From positions 62,725 through 126,724 of the forward strand of contig VZRG01002013.1 of assembly GCA_013397435.1 (NCBI GenBank): a DNA stretch of 64,000 nucleotides, given 5' to 3'. This document shows positions 36,101 to 47,310 of the stretch, in pieces. The number at the start of each line of letters is the position of its first letter. Position 1 is the first letter of the stretch. This stretch comes from Erythrocercus mccallii (taxonomy: Eukaryota; Chordata; Aves; Passeriformes; Dicruridae). A program made the position numbers and the translations under genes. Below the pieces are notes generated by a model that was not told where the DNA came from, made no database searches, and saw only the letters and a list, made by a program, of their open reading frames with translations.

Positions 36101-39100
36101 GATTCTAGGATTCTGTGATTCTAAGTGTACACCTATTTCCAGGGAGGCCAATAATATCTGTGTGCTCAGAGATGGGCAGCACAATTGGAAGAGGTATTAT
36201 CTGCAAGTATGTTACTGAGAGAAAATTGTGTAATAGCTGCATGTGTCTCTGCACTGTTCCATGAATCAATACAGAATGTGAGACTTGTTCCTAAATCTTT
36301 CATTTCTTGCTATGAGAAAAATATACCCAAACTGTGCCCAAAAGGGTAACTTCATCTTTTTGGCATGCTGGCAAGTTTACAGCTACCCTGTTTTTCATGC
36401 CACTGATTCAATGGAGAGCTAGATAGAGGCTACTTTTTATAAGGCTCTTTTGGTGAAAGGAAGGGCTTTTATAAATGAAAAGTTCCCTGTCTGTAGCTCC
36501 CCTCCCACCCTTCTTTTGGCTGGGAATCTGGTGAGGGTGTTGACACACAACATACTTTGGCAGATGTTAGCACGGGCTTCAATTAGGAGGCCAACGTACA
36601 CAACTGTCCTTCTTCTGTTTTGAAATTGCAGCTGTGGCGATATATATCAGTTCAACATTTTTCATTTGAGAGGCTTGCTGCCATCCCCAGTTTAAAATCA
36701 CCTAGTGAGCCAGCTTGCCAAGCCCTGCCACATCTTGCTAGGGTTGTTTTTTTTTTTCACCCTCTGTTCTGAGCATATTCCTAGGAAATGGGTTTGAGGC
36801 ACTTAGGAACAAGCTAGAAAAGGCCACTTCTGTTTCAATGTACAAATCTTGAATACAGGGAGGCAAGTTTACTTGTAGGGGAATATCAGTTTAAATCTTG
36901 GATGAGATATTTTTGAGCAGAGATGAATCAGTCAGTTAAAACTACTCTGCAGCTGAAGTTGCACCTGAATAAATAAGTTGTCCTGCTAAACACTGGTTAT
37001 TGATGAATGTACCCCAGATTCTGCTTGGCCTGTTCACAAGGATGACATTTTTGTTAAGCTGTGACAATATGAGCATGTCACTCGCCTGTACTGGTGTGGA
37101 ACTGAAAGAAAGCACTGCTCCCTGAGCTTCAATTCTTCAGTGAAGGAAGCTGGCAGTGTGCAAAAGCCCTGTTCTGCTTAGAAATCTCAAATGCTTCATT
37201 CCATCCACAGCAATTAAATGAAAACTTTTGGATGCAAAGAGCTGGGCTTCTAAGAAAGGGCAGCAGCCTTGGCCCAGAGACTTTAAAATGTACTACTCAC
37301 AATGCAAAAAAGCAGTGTAAATTATGCTCGGTGTAAACTCTGAAAATTACCAAGATTGGCACAAGTCTGGTGTTCAGTGATCTGAAAAGCTTCAGCTGCA
37401 GGGATGAATTAATATTGGGAAAAGGGTGGTAATAAGGAAAGAGTCCACCAGGAAGTCCTGCAGCTCCCCACGCATCCTCGCACCTGTGGTTGGGAGTGGA
37501 AACTTCCATTGCTTATTTCTCCCTCCATCAATTTTTGAGGTACCTGGAACAGCCTTCACCAGGGGCCCAGCCATAGAATGAAGCTGCCGTAGAATGCAGT
37601 GAGGCTTGGGGGACTCTGCTCCTGGGGTCTGCCAGTCTGGCAGAGATGCTGCATTACTCCCAGGGATGATGTAGCTCTTGGTTCAGCTACAGAAAACCAC
37701 CAAAATCCTCTGACAATCATCTCATAGAAACATAGAATTTAGGTTTGGGTTTAAAGGGACCTTGAACATCACTTAGTTCCAACCTCCCTGTCACAGGCAG
37801 GGAGTTCTTGTCTTCTCCTTTCCCCTTCATGATATAACCTGACAAAGTCATGTAGAAGAAGGTAGGAAATTACCTCCCATCTGGCAGATAGACTGTGCTG
37901 CACTCATAGTAGTTGAGGATGTTACTGACCCAGCTCTGCTCCAGCTTCTGCTGGAGGTGACCACTCTGTACCAAAAGTCAGCAGAAGGGAACGCATCCCC
38001 CCAGCAGTTCACAGACAGTTCACAGTCCAGTTTAGCTCAGCCCCACCAGGCTTTGCACTGAAACAGATAAGGATCAAGCACAGGTTTGTGTCACTACCCC
38101 TGCAGCAGATCTGCAGAATTGCTCAGCAAATAAGTGTTGATAACAGTCTTAAACTGCAGCTACACAGCTCTCCAGAACTTGTCTGTTAAATCACTTAGCA
38201 CAGGTACAACAGACTGACCCCAGGAACACTTCTCTTTCCTGGAAAGCAGGCTCAGCATTGCCGTCAGACTCTCAGTGCTGGAAAAGACTGATGTCTCAGT
38301 GAGGACAAGGAGCAATGAGGGAGCCAGAGCCTGCTGCCGTCACGGACAGTGATCCGTGTGGGAGCTCTTGTTGCCTGACATCTCGGCAGTGATTCAGCAG
38401 GAGCTGACCGCCTGTGCTGTGCTCTGAGTAACTGTCAGTAAACTGTGTAGCCTGCATTCATGGCTTACAATGGTCACTAGGTTTGCCCATGACAGCTTTT
38501 CCTGGCACACCAGCCTGTTGTTTATGGCATGACTCAGTCTCAGCTGGCTTAGCAAGAAGGAGTGCAAATGTGTTACCCTGCCCGCTGCCCTCTCATATTG
38601 GTGTCACTGACTCTCTGCCTTAAATTCCTGCTGGAGAGCAGACCTTGCTTAATGTTTTGTAGGAAATACCCATCTGTAGATGCATCTGTTGGTATCTGTA
38701 AATATTCAAATGAGTAAAGATATAGACAAGAGAAATTCATTTGTTTCTTGTTTGTTGAGAGCCTGGGAGTCTCAAGAGTACGGTGCTGAGTCCCAGTGAC
38801 AGGCAGGACTGAGACCAGCTTCTTCCTGCCTCTCCTCTGTAGCTTCCTGCTTTACAGAGAGCTCCTATCCCGGTTTGGGTGAGCTTCCTCTCCCCAGTGC
38901 CTTGGCCGAGGACAGGAGCCACAGATGGATGCAGACAGACTGGGGACTGCAAGGCAGCAAAGAAGCTGTGGCTGGCAGCAGCCTGAGCACAAGCCTCGGA
39001 GCCCCAGCAGGCTGATTGTGCCTTGGTGTTTGTATTATAAAAAGGAGAGAAAAAAATTCTAAGATACCTGGGCACTGGGAGGAACCTGCCCCTCTGTGTC

Positions 39101-42100
39101 ACAGCCCCAGGGAGCTGTGCAAGCAGGAAGCAGGGCTGCAGCAACATGAGGCTGGCACTGCCCACACTGCCCCGTGGGTCCTGCTGTGCTGCCCATCCTC
39201 CCTCACCCCGCTCCCTTCTGTTGCCACCATGAGTCCCCTTCTCTCACTATCCACTGGATCTGTATTTGATGGCAAAGGGTTGCATGCCAGAGGGACATCT
39301 CAGCTTCTCATTAACGAGGAACCACCCCCCTGAGGTTCGCTCTGCTCTGCCACAGAGTTGCTGACACCAGTGCTTAGTCACAGTCTGGGAGGCTTTATTT
39401 GGAATGAGGCACAGAAAGTGGCACTGGAAGAGGAAACTTGAAGTGTGGCAGGAATCCTTCCCCTGAACAACATGTACGGAGATTTCTAAACCCTGGTGCA
39501 GGCTGCCAGGTCTTTGCCAGGCAGTGCAGCAGCTCAGCTGCTCACAAGTAGAGCTTTCTCATAAGCTTTTATAATCACAAAGCTTTGGGGCAAAATCGTT
39601 TCCAAACAAAAGTTTTTAAGCACACGCAAAACCAGGCCAGCTCAAACTAAAACAAAATCTGGCCGTCGCTCTGTTTTGGAGCCTTGCCTTCCCTTACGTT
39701 CCCTGGTTAGAGTGGCCCTTCTGCATCCCAGACAAAGGGCTCTTTTTCCAGAGGGCTGTGGGTCAGGCCCTAACCTCCCCTCTGAGCTTTCAGGAAGGCA
39801 GTGGTCTTGTCACCTTACCTGCAAACTAATAGAATAAAGAATCTTTCCCCAAATTACTCCTTAACTCCCTGCTTGCCATACTGGGTGAGTGTCTGGCACT
39901 TGGCAGCTGTGATGTAAATCCGTGGCATTGACACAAGGAATAGATACAGAAAGGAAGAACAGTTGGTTTCTAACAGCAAGAGTGGGTGTAAGGAGATCAG
40001 GCTTTAGTTCTGCAGAATTTCTGATGTCCCTTCAGAAGCTGCTGAGACCCAGAACAGTTGCTGCTTTGTTGTGCCATGAACAGGGAGCTCCTAAGAGTAC
40101 TCGACTGTCAGTCACCATTGGCTTTGTCCCCCTCATTTAATATAGTCCCTGTTTTATATAGACAATACTGTGATTTTGGAATGTGGGGCCTCATTTACAA
40201 AAAGGCTGAGGCTACAATTGCTCTTGAAGGCAATGGGAAAGTGCAGAGTACCTATAGGATGTTAAATATCCCCAAAAAACTGTTCCAGGCAAAACCCCCA
40301 GAGGCTGTGTTTTGAACAAGCCCCTCTGTAGCTCTCTTTCCCACCTGTAAAAGGTGGATAATTTCAGTTGCTCTGAAAAGGAATTCGTGAAGCCCCCAGA
40401 TATTGTAGTGATAAGCAGGAAAGAAAAATGACTGTCAGGGGAATCAGTAATTATGTTTTCAGGGCAGGGCTGGAGCAGAGTGAAATCAATAAGACATATT
40501 GACCCAGGAGGATAAAACACATGATGGAATAACTCAGTAAGAAGTGCCACCCTGTTGTTAGGGATGGTGCTAGGAGGAACACACACAGCAGGCTGACATC
40601 CCTGCAGCCCTAAAACACTGGGAGTGTCTAACTTTTAAGTGCTTCATTTTGCAATGTTGCTGAGATCCTTTAGCACAGGAGAATTCCCGTGTGCCTGGGC
40701 AGTGTGGATTAAGGCACCACATGGAGCTGTTTGGATCCCAGCTGGTCTAGCCATGGAGCTACCGGTAAAGTGACAATGATATTTCTCTCACATGAAGTGT
40801 ACTCTGGGGCAAAGCTACATAATACTGGTGAGGTGCTCAGAGAAAACAGCAGTGAATTAAATAACACCCTGCCTGTTGTCCCTGCTGTGGGCAAGAGGGG
40901 ATTGGAAACACTGAGTAAAGCCATGTCCTGGAGGAAGGGAAGAGCTGGCTGGCTGGAGGACAGGCCATGCAATCACTGATCCTCTCTTCTTATTTGTGAC
41001 CCACACTTCTTGCCAGTTCCCTCTTGTATGGCCAGCTCTTCCCTTCTTCTTGGGGCAGCTCTTCAGACCCGAGAGAGTCTGTCTACAGCATTCACTGCTG
41101 GATTTCATTTGCAAACAGAAAAAGATATGATGCATTTTTGCACTTACATTGCTCTTACACCTCATCATGTCTGTGCCCAGCTGGGTCAGGCTTAGAGCAG
41201 GCAGTGTCAGTGCCCCACATTCCTGTATCAGTTCTGTTCTGCAGAGCCACAGGAACAGGGAAGCAGGCAGAGCCCACTGCATGCAGCCTTCCCGTTCCTT
41301 GTATTCTGGGGGAAGTGGGAGATAAGGATTTTACTCCATCTGAACCAGCCAGTGTGACTTGGACTTTCAGTCTGACTCTATGCAGTGTGACTATTTGCTG
41401 TACAACTCACTGATGCTCCAAGAGCTATTCCAAGTGTTTTGCAGAAGGAAGAAACTTACGTCTTTACTACTTTAGTAGTTACCAAAATAAAACTACAACA
41501 AAAAGCTGTCCAGCATAACAAAATCCTGTTCATGGGAGCTATGCCAAAGCACAAAGGAGTCTGTAGTTTAAACACAGACTAGAACTGGATGTTGTATAGG
41601 AACTGAAGTGATTCAGAGGTACCTCTGTGGTCTTGACAAGGAATGCTCAGGCCAAAATTCTCTCTCTGCTTTTGCAGGTTCATGATATCAAATTTCAAGC
41701 TCCAACTTTGGAAGAAAAGGAATCGTGGATAAAAGCTCTTAATGAAGGGATCAATAGAGGCAAAAACAAAGTATTTGATGAGGTAAGAGAAACAGTTTTC
41801 AAACTCCTATGTTTCTGTGTCTGTTCTCATCCACGGTTCCTTTAGCTACAAGCAGAACTTGCCTGAACTCCTGTTCTCCCCATCCTTCCTGCATGCCAGC
41901 CATTGTCCAAGGAAAGAGAAAGGTAGTGTGCAAGGTTGAGCAGGTTTCTTCCCTTCAGAGCTTGGGATCAGAGGATTTCTGGGAGTTCCCCTCTCCCAGT
42001 GGAAGCAGCTGATGCAGAGAAGCAGCAGCATGCTGAGTTGTGTAGAGCTGGGATGCAGGCTGGAGGGACTCATCTCACCCACACTGCATGATCCTCAGCA

Positions 42101-45100
42101 CCAAGCAGCCAGGAAATGGAGGTCCTTGGTTAGGATATAGCCCAGTCTTCAGGACTGCAAAAGTCTGAAGTGACTCAGTCCACCAACTATTCCGCCTGCA
42201 GTCTGGAGAGAAGTGAGAAAAGTCTGGTGGAAAGTTACTCCATGGCCCTGGCCAAACCTGCCTGCCTCTCAGCTAGCCCCAGCACACCTGCACTTTCAAA
42301 TTCTCTTCCCATCCTTCTGCACAGAGAGGAGGATGAAAATTGCACAACCTAGAGCCTGTTTAACCTTACCCTGCTCCCTCTCAGTTTGTAAATCAACCCT
42401 GAGCTAAACCAAAGGAGCAGCTGTCTCTTCTGCAGTTCTTTCAGTAACTGAAAGGAAATGAACAAAACCACGACTATGGGAATGACACAAGAAAAAACGA
42501 GCAGGGTAAGGAGGGACAAAGCAATCAGCAAGTTCTGTTTAGCAAAGGAATCCAAAGCAATGAGTAAAAGTTTTGAAGAAAGGGCTAACTGGTGTAGATA
42601 CAGTGCTAGAAGTGTAAACGCTGAGAAGTTGGGCTTTGCTTTTATTCAGCAGAGGGTAAAAAGCATATGGGTACAGTGGGCAGTGAACTCTGCACACCCT
42701 TCAGCAGCACAGCAAGGTGGGATCTCAGATCACCTCCCTGCCCTGTGAATGTGGGCTTATCCTCCTTACAGAGGGAGCCAGCCTCTAATTCTCATTCATT
42801 CCAGTAAGGATCAAACCTCAGATTTAAAGTGTTTCCACACAGGCCAGGCACAGGGTAGTGGGTCAAGCCCTCATCTCGCTTGGATTATCTGTTCTCCCTT
42901 GTAGGAGCTGTAAAAACCACTCTGCCATACCAGCCATTTTTATCTTTAAATCCCTATTTCACCCTTGCCAGCTTTCCTATTGTACAAACTTGTGGTACCA
43001 AGGACACACAGATGTTTCAGTGTCCCTGGTCACTGATGCTGCCCCTCCATGGGGAGCACACTACAGCCCTTGGCCATCAATGTGGGTGGATGGTCATAAA
43101 GCCAGCACAGAGACAAATACCTGTCAGGGCACTGGGACCACCCTCCTTTGGAGTGTGAGGCATTGGATTTCTTGTCTGATTCCAGGAAATAAATTTGTTA
43201 ATTCAGCTGGAGCTGCAATTAATCCAGGTCACTGCTCACACCTTCTCCTCAGCATCCTGCACTCATTAGGGCTGTGGAAGGGAAGGGCTGTAACAAAGTG
43301 CTGCTGATACAGTTCACAGTCAGGTCACAGTTATTAATGAGCTTTCACCTCTAAGATGGAAACAGCAGTTTTGGTGCTGTGTTCTGCCACATGCAGGAGC
43401 TGCTCCAAGCACAGGGTGCAGTGAGGACAAAGCTCCTTGTGTCCTTTTTTCCCTGCCTCTTAGGAGGAGAGAAGTTTAGCCATTGCAAACCTCTGAGACC
43501 TTAAATATCCATCACATACGTGCAGGGCTTTGCAGGCAGGCTGTAACTGAGCTCTGAGGTAAAGACTAGAGGTGAAATATTCTCCAAATGCTTTGACATT
43601 TCATGTGTGACAGTGACAACTTTATAGACATATCGTGAGAAATTAATGACCCGCTTCCTTTTTTGTTTCCCTCCTCTTCCCCCTGTTAAAGGTGAAAGTA
43701 GACGAGAGCCTTTCCTTGGACCATGTGACTCGGGACAGGGTGAAGGTGTCCCACGGACGTCGGCCACCCACGAGAAGTCACCTAAAGGAGGTAAGTGCAC
43801 CCTGTTGGAGCCATCCCACCAGCTGGGATCACTGAGAGCTGCTCTTTCCTTCAGGTACCAAACCCCAGGGGAAACCCCAGGTATGGACAGTCCAGAGAAA
43901 GCTGACAAGGGAAACAGCTTCCTGCAGGGAAGACTGTGCCAGCACCTCTCTAATGAAGCTCCAGGTTCCCATAGATCTCTATCTGCTGCAGCACGCTACC
44001 ATATATTTAGCTTTTCATAACCCATAAGCTGCTTCACCATCTGGTGAGAGCCATTAGAGTTTCATTTTCATCAGAAGAGACTGAAGCTCCTGTATTTATT
44101 TTCAAAGATGTGATAATTTTGTAGCCACAGTAGTCTAAAGGTAGAAGAACTGCATGGTCCACAGGGAGAAGCTGTATTTTTATTAAGCTAACCAGAGAAA
44201 GCAGACGAGCTTTCAAGCTTACAAGACCTTCCCTAGGTCTGAAACAGAATACATTATTCTCCTAGGCAGTTTTATAGACTAACCTGTCTACTTTTAACTG
44301 ATTTTCTGGGTCTGTCACTTAAAAAAAAAAAAAAAAGAAAACCCCACAAATCTGCATTTCATTTCCAGGGGAGAGGTTCTTACTAATGTTTGATTCCTAT
44401 GATTTATGAAAAAGTTTCTACAGACAGATTGATATTTTAGCAGATCATTAATCATAAGCAAGGAAGGTTTTTAAATCAAACTTCTTTCTTCAGACTTCCA
44501 AGACTCTGACTTATGTGCCTGCACAACACCCAGATGACCCTTGTGCAGAAAATGAGATACCTTGGGACTTTTTACTTTGCATAGAAATGGAGGGAGAGTG
44601 TCTCTCCCAGAGAAATGCATGAGAATGAATCATAGATTACCATCCTCCAGAAAACCGCAGAAGAAAACATGACAAAAGTCACAGCAACAATGAAGTGTGT
44701 ATTCTGTTGCCTAATACAGGTTCAGTAAGGTGGGGAGCCCTTCCCTAGGCACTAAAAACATCTCTCTTCCCTGCTCTGATCACTATTTTCACGATACCTC
44801 CAAGGTTAATATCTCTAAGACTTCTCACCCTCAGCCAAAATCAGGGGAAGGTGGCTTACAAATTCAGCAGCAGGAATGAGGGGATAGAGCCTGCAGAAGG
44901 ATGTGTATCATGGCTGCTGGTTGCAGATTCATGAAGGAAATGGCATGAACATGGATTTTCAGTGTTAAAAGGAGGCCAGGTGAGGATGGTTTAGGGCCAA
45001 GCTGCCAGGATGCAGCTTGCCTCTGTCTCTCTGATGGGCTGGAAAGGCGAAGAGGCTTTAACTAAATTCTCTGCACTACAGGAGCCTGGCCCTGGCTGCA

Positions 45101-47310
45101 GCTATGCCTTTGTGTGGTTTTGGGTTCTCTCACACAGGAACTGTCACCACGGCTCTCCCTGTGGGGCACTGATCTTACATACTGCAATGTCTTTGTTAAG
45201 TCCATCCTTTTCAGGAAAACCTCCCTACTAGAGAGATTTGCACACAGCCTGTGGTGTGAAGGAGGTTTAACCAGCTGAGGCTTGGCCCTGGTCAGGCCAG
45301 GATGACATCAGGTTAGAGGAAGCAAGCAGAAGGCAACAGGATTACAATCCCTGGCCAAGCAATCTAACAATCAACTTGGTTTATGACAAGCTCAAAAGCA
45401 GACAAGTGAGCCTTTGGGGATGCACATTGTAAAGGAAGGGGGTAGAGGGATCCCACTACCACAGGGCAAAGAATAAAAAAGGCAGAGCTTTACACTAGCA
45501 CCCACAGGAAAACCAAGAAATCAGGTTATTGTGGAATAGGCTTTAAGATGTTCTTTTCAAAGGAAGTAGTAAAGTAAGTTCTGCGTTTTTCTTAGAATAA
45601 AGGGCTGCTTTGGGTTGGAAGAGACCTTAAAAATCATCTGTGAGGGCAGTGAACCTTTCACTAGGCCAGGTTACTCAGAGCCCCTTCCAGCCTGGCCTTG
45701 AACACTCCAGGGATGGTGAGTCCCCAGCCTCTCTGAGTAACCTGTGCCAGAGCCTAACCACCCTTTTAGTGAAGAATTTCTTCTGAATATCTAAACTAAA
45801 CCTGTCCTCTTTCAACCCTCTTGTCCTATCACTCCATGACGTTGTGAAAAAATCCCTCTCCAACTCTCTTGGAAGCCCACTTTAGGCACTGGAAGGGCTC
45901 TAAGGTCTCTTGAAGCCTTCTCCTGGCTGAAAAGCCCCAACTCTCTCAGCCTGAAGCAGCAATCCCTTGCTTGCCGTGCTGGTTGTGGGGGTTTTTCACT
46001 TTAACTTGAAGTTAAAGGATGAAACACAGGATCAATGATAGATATTGAAAACTTACTCTCTTGTTTTTCAGGCTGCCAAGTGTACATCAGATGGTATCCT
46101 GCGACTAGATCTGGATATAGTAGACAATGGACCACCAACCTTTAATTCCACTATCAGTGAAAGTGACAATGAACCACCTCAAAAAGAAACTCCAAAGCCC
46201 CCTATGCCACCCACAAAACCCACTGGCACAAAAGAAAGCCAGGAGGCAGAGAACAATGTTCCTGACCAGGAACATAAAAAACCTCTGTCTCCTCCACTGC
46301 CTCCAGATAAGAAGCTTAAGGAAGGCCTCACATCAAAGGACAGTGTAAATGCCAAGGAAGAGGACTCTGTAAGTCCAGAGGAGAATGTGGAAGAATCCCA
46401 AGCACCAAGTGAGGAGAACAAGGAGAACCTCATTGAGGTCAGCAACAGAATTATATCAAAAGCTCCAATTCCACTCCCTAAGAGTGTGCCAGACAAGCTG
46501 AAAGTAGCCTGGGACCAACCAACCATTGAACCTATAAAGACAGAAGACTTGGAATCATCAGGAGATGATGGCAAAGACAACCTGGCTGAGCTTGCTGCTG
46601 CAGATGTTTCAAAGCCTCCTGTTCCTCCTAAGGTTTTGCCAGAGAAAATGCTTGCCACAGTGAACTCCAGCCACGGTGACCTGGAAGCTGGGGGCTGGGA
46701 AGAGCAGGAGTCTGGCAGCTCCAAGCCCCCAGTGAACGGGATCACAGCCAGCGAGGTAGCAGAGTTCACATCCCCGACAGCTGAAACAGAAGAAGGAAAT
46801 GGGAGGACCGCAGCTGAGAAGCAACAGCAAACTTCAGCAGAAGAGACAGAGACTTCCTTAGCTACAGAAACAGATCATGAGAGTGTAAAAGCAACTATTG
46901 AGAAGAAAGATTCTACAGAAAACACTTCAGGTCTCAAACTTCGCTGTTCTTCTCTGGGTGACTTGCTCTCTGATTCCAAAAATAAACTGAGAGCACTTCC
47001 AGGCCAAGGTTTCCCAAAGGATTCCCATCAATGCTTAGCTAAAATGGAGGAGAAAGTTGCTAATGAAAGGGAAAAGGCAGAAAAGCTTCTGCAGAAGGTT
47101 TTACGTGAAGGATTGGAACAGGCCCAGGAGGGGAATGGACCCCCAGTGATGGCAGAGACATTGCTCAATGAGGCAGTAGAACAGCTTCGGCAAGCTTCAC
47201 AAGTTTTGCAAGAAATTAAAGATCTTGGAGAACTGAAAAAAGAAGGAACACAGAAACAGAAAGAAAAGCAGAAGGATCTAGTGACTCTATATAGGAGAAG
47301 TGCTCCCTGA
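23807..47310 (+). CDS. PLEKHO2: PLEKHO2, complete coding region in six exons
   Basis: Pleckstrin homology domain-containing family O member 2. Exons are 23807-23815, 28313-28465, 34683-34799, 41678-41782, 43692-43790 and 46072-47310, all with AG/GT boundaries and all phase 0, giving 573 residues (the human protein is about 490, from memory). Residues about 22-122 form the PH domain: GWIKKSSGGLLGLWKDRY opens it, ALLKRKNRFILIRSPG lies in the middle, and KESWIKALNEGINRGKNK is the C-terminal helix with its invariant Trp. A conserved RRPPTRSHLKE block follows. The rest is acidic, Pro/Ser/Glu-rich and probably disordered, with PxxP motifs (PKPPMPPTKP, KPPVPPK) and a family-conserved PDKLKVAW. It ends in two predicted coiled-coil helices at about 485-512 and 521-565. 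PH domains bind phosphoinositides; the mammalian protein has been linked to macrophage survival. PLEKHO1/CKIP-1 is the paralogue, but the PH sequence is distinctly PLEKHO2. Confidence 0.97.
23816..28312 (+). other. PLEKHO2: PLEKHO2 intron 1
   Basis: 4.5 kb. The start is still in the CpG island; a further small CG-rich patch lies near 24760. No repeat family or additional exon was recognised. Confidence 0.85.
28313..28465 (+). CDS. PLEKHO2: PLEKHO2 exon 2, start of PH domain
   Basis: 153 bp, 51 codons, acceptor TCCTTGCAG, donor GAG|GTATGG. It encodes DTKEEVSEKPKCAPTAEK followed by YGWIKKSSGGLLGLWKDRY and LVVYEDE, the first strands of the PH domain. The W-K-x-R-Y motif is typical of PH beta-2. 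Confidence 0.96.
28466..34682 (+). other. PLEKHO2: PLEKHO2 intron 2
   Basis: 6.2 kb interrupting the PH domain. No CR1 copy was seen. An AT-rich stretch at about 30000-30450 with several TTATCT/TGATAA-type GATA motifs, and a small CpG-rich spot at 33070-33130, are possible regulatory elements. No exon was recognised. Confidence 0.85.
34683..34799 (+). CDS. PLEKHO2: PLEKHO2 exon 3, middle of PH domain
   Basis: 117 bp, 39 codons, acceptor CTCTGCAG, encoding DEQKCIETVELESYDKCQEL and on to IRSPGKK. The donor used must be AAG|GTAGGA at 34800, because only this joins in frame to VHDIKFQAP in exon 4. A stronger-looking donor, G|GTAAGA, lies 8 bases upstream at 34792 and would break the frame. Confidence 0.95.
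35900..36124 (+). mobile_element. CR1 LINE 3'-end fragment
   Basis: The sense orientation is clear: CATTAGGAAGGAATTCTTCC, CAGGTTGCCCAGAGAGGCTG, CCCCATCCCTGGAAGTGTCC, TGCCCATGGCAGGAGGGCTG and CTCTTCCAACCCACATGATT, ending in GATTCTAGGATTCTGTGATT. The terminal 8-bp repeat motif identifies the true 3' end of the element. Confidence 0.95.
37722..37806 (-). mobile_element. Short CR1 LINE tail
   Basis: Only the last 85 bp of the element, antisense: CATAGAAACATAGAATTTAG, then GGTTTGGGTTTAAAGGGACC, CTTAGTTCCAACCTCCCTG and CAGGCAGGGA. It is severely 5'-truncated. Confidence 0.85.
41678..41782 (+). CDS. PLEKHO2: PLEKHO2 exon 4, end of PH domain
   Basis: 105 bp, 35 codons, acceptor GCTTTTGCAG, donor GAG|GTAAGA. 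It encodes VHDIKFQAPTLEEKESWIKA followed by LNEGINRGKNKVFDE, the last strand and the C-terminal amphipathic helix with the invariant PH-domain Trp. Confidence 0.97.
41783..43691 (+). other. PLEKHO2: PLEKHO2 intron 4
   Basis: 1.9 kb with no recognised repeat or exon. Confidence 0.85.
43692..43790 (+). CDS. PLEKHO2: PLEKHO2 exon 5, conserved basic linker
   Basis: 99 bp, 33 codons, acceptor CTGTTAAAG (a weaker AAG acceptor), donor GAG|GTAAGT. It encodes VKVDESLSLDHVTRDRVKVS followed by HGRRPPTRSHLKE. The D/A-H-x-TRDR and RRPPTR motifs are shared with PLEKHO1 and define the family. Confidence 0.96.
43791..46071 (+). other. PLEKHO2: PLEKHO2 intron 5
   Basis: 2.3 kb. It contains a poly-A run at about 44322-44337 and an antisense CR1 fragment that ends about 95 bp before the exon 6 acceptor. 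Confidence 0.85.
45594..45975 (-). mobile_element. CR1 LINE fragment next to PLEKHO2 exon 6
   Basis: Antisense CR1 sequence: CTTTGGGTTGGAAGAGACCT, CCTTCCAGCCTGGCCTTGAA, GTGAAGAATTTCTTCTGAAT, TAAACCTGTCCTCTTTCAAC, CTTGTCCTATCACTCCATGA and TTCTCCTGGCTGAAAAGCCC. At about 380 bp it is the longest CR1 copy in the window. Confidence 0.95.
46072..47310 (+). CDS. PLEKHO2: PLEKHO2 exon 6, disordered region and coiled-coil tail
   Basis: The last coding exon (412 codons plus TGA) follows the acceptor TTGTTTTTCAG. It starts AAKCTSDGILRLDLDIVDNG, as in human PLEKHO2. It carries most of the extra length of this protein, in an acidic/Pro-rich region. Towards the end it has a conserved serine-containing patch (LRCSSLGDLLSDSKNKL), then the Glu/Lys/Leu-rich coiled coil. 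The frame is intact, so this is not a pseudogene. Confidence 0.97.
   Translation, partial: AAKCTSDGILRLDLDIVDNGPPTFNSTISESDNEPPQKETPKPPMPPTKPTGTKESQEAENNVPDQEHKKPLSPPLPPDKKLKEGLTSKDSVNAKEEDSVSPEENVEESQAPSEENKENLIEVSNRIISKAPIPLPKSVPDKLKVAWDQPTIEPIKTEDLESSGDDGKDNLAELAAADVSKPPVPPKVLPEKMLATVNSSHGDLEAGGWEEQESGSSKPPVNGITASEVAEFTSPTAETEEGNGRTAAEKQQQTSAEETETSLATETDHESVKATIEKKDSTENTSGLKLRCSSLGDLLSDSKNKLRALPGQGFPKDSHQCLAKMEEKVANEREKAEKLLQKVLREGLEQAQEGNGPPVMAETLLNEAVEQLRQASQVLQEIKDLGELKKEGTQKQKEKQKDLVTLYRRSAP

Larger units (their letters stand above)
34800..41677 (+). other. PLEKHO2: PLEKHO2 intron 3
   Basis: 6.9 kb. It contains a sense CR1 fragment at 35900-36124 and a short antisense CR1 fragment at 37722-37806. 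An AP-1-type TGACTCA motif lies inside ATGACTCAG near 38528. No coding exon was recognised. Confidence 0.85.

Noticed and set aside
28313..47310. Assignment to PLEKHO1 (CKIP-1) instead of PLEKHO2
   Set aside because: The PH start GWIKKSSGGLLGLWKDRY, the DEQKC(I/V)ETVEL segment and the PDKLKV motif are PLEKHO2-type. PLEKHO1 differs at all three.
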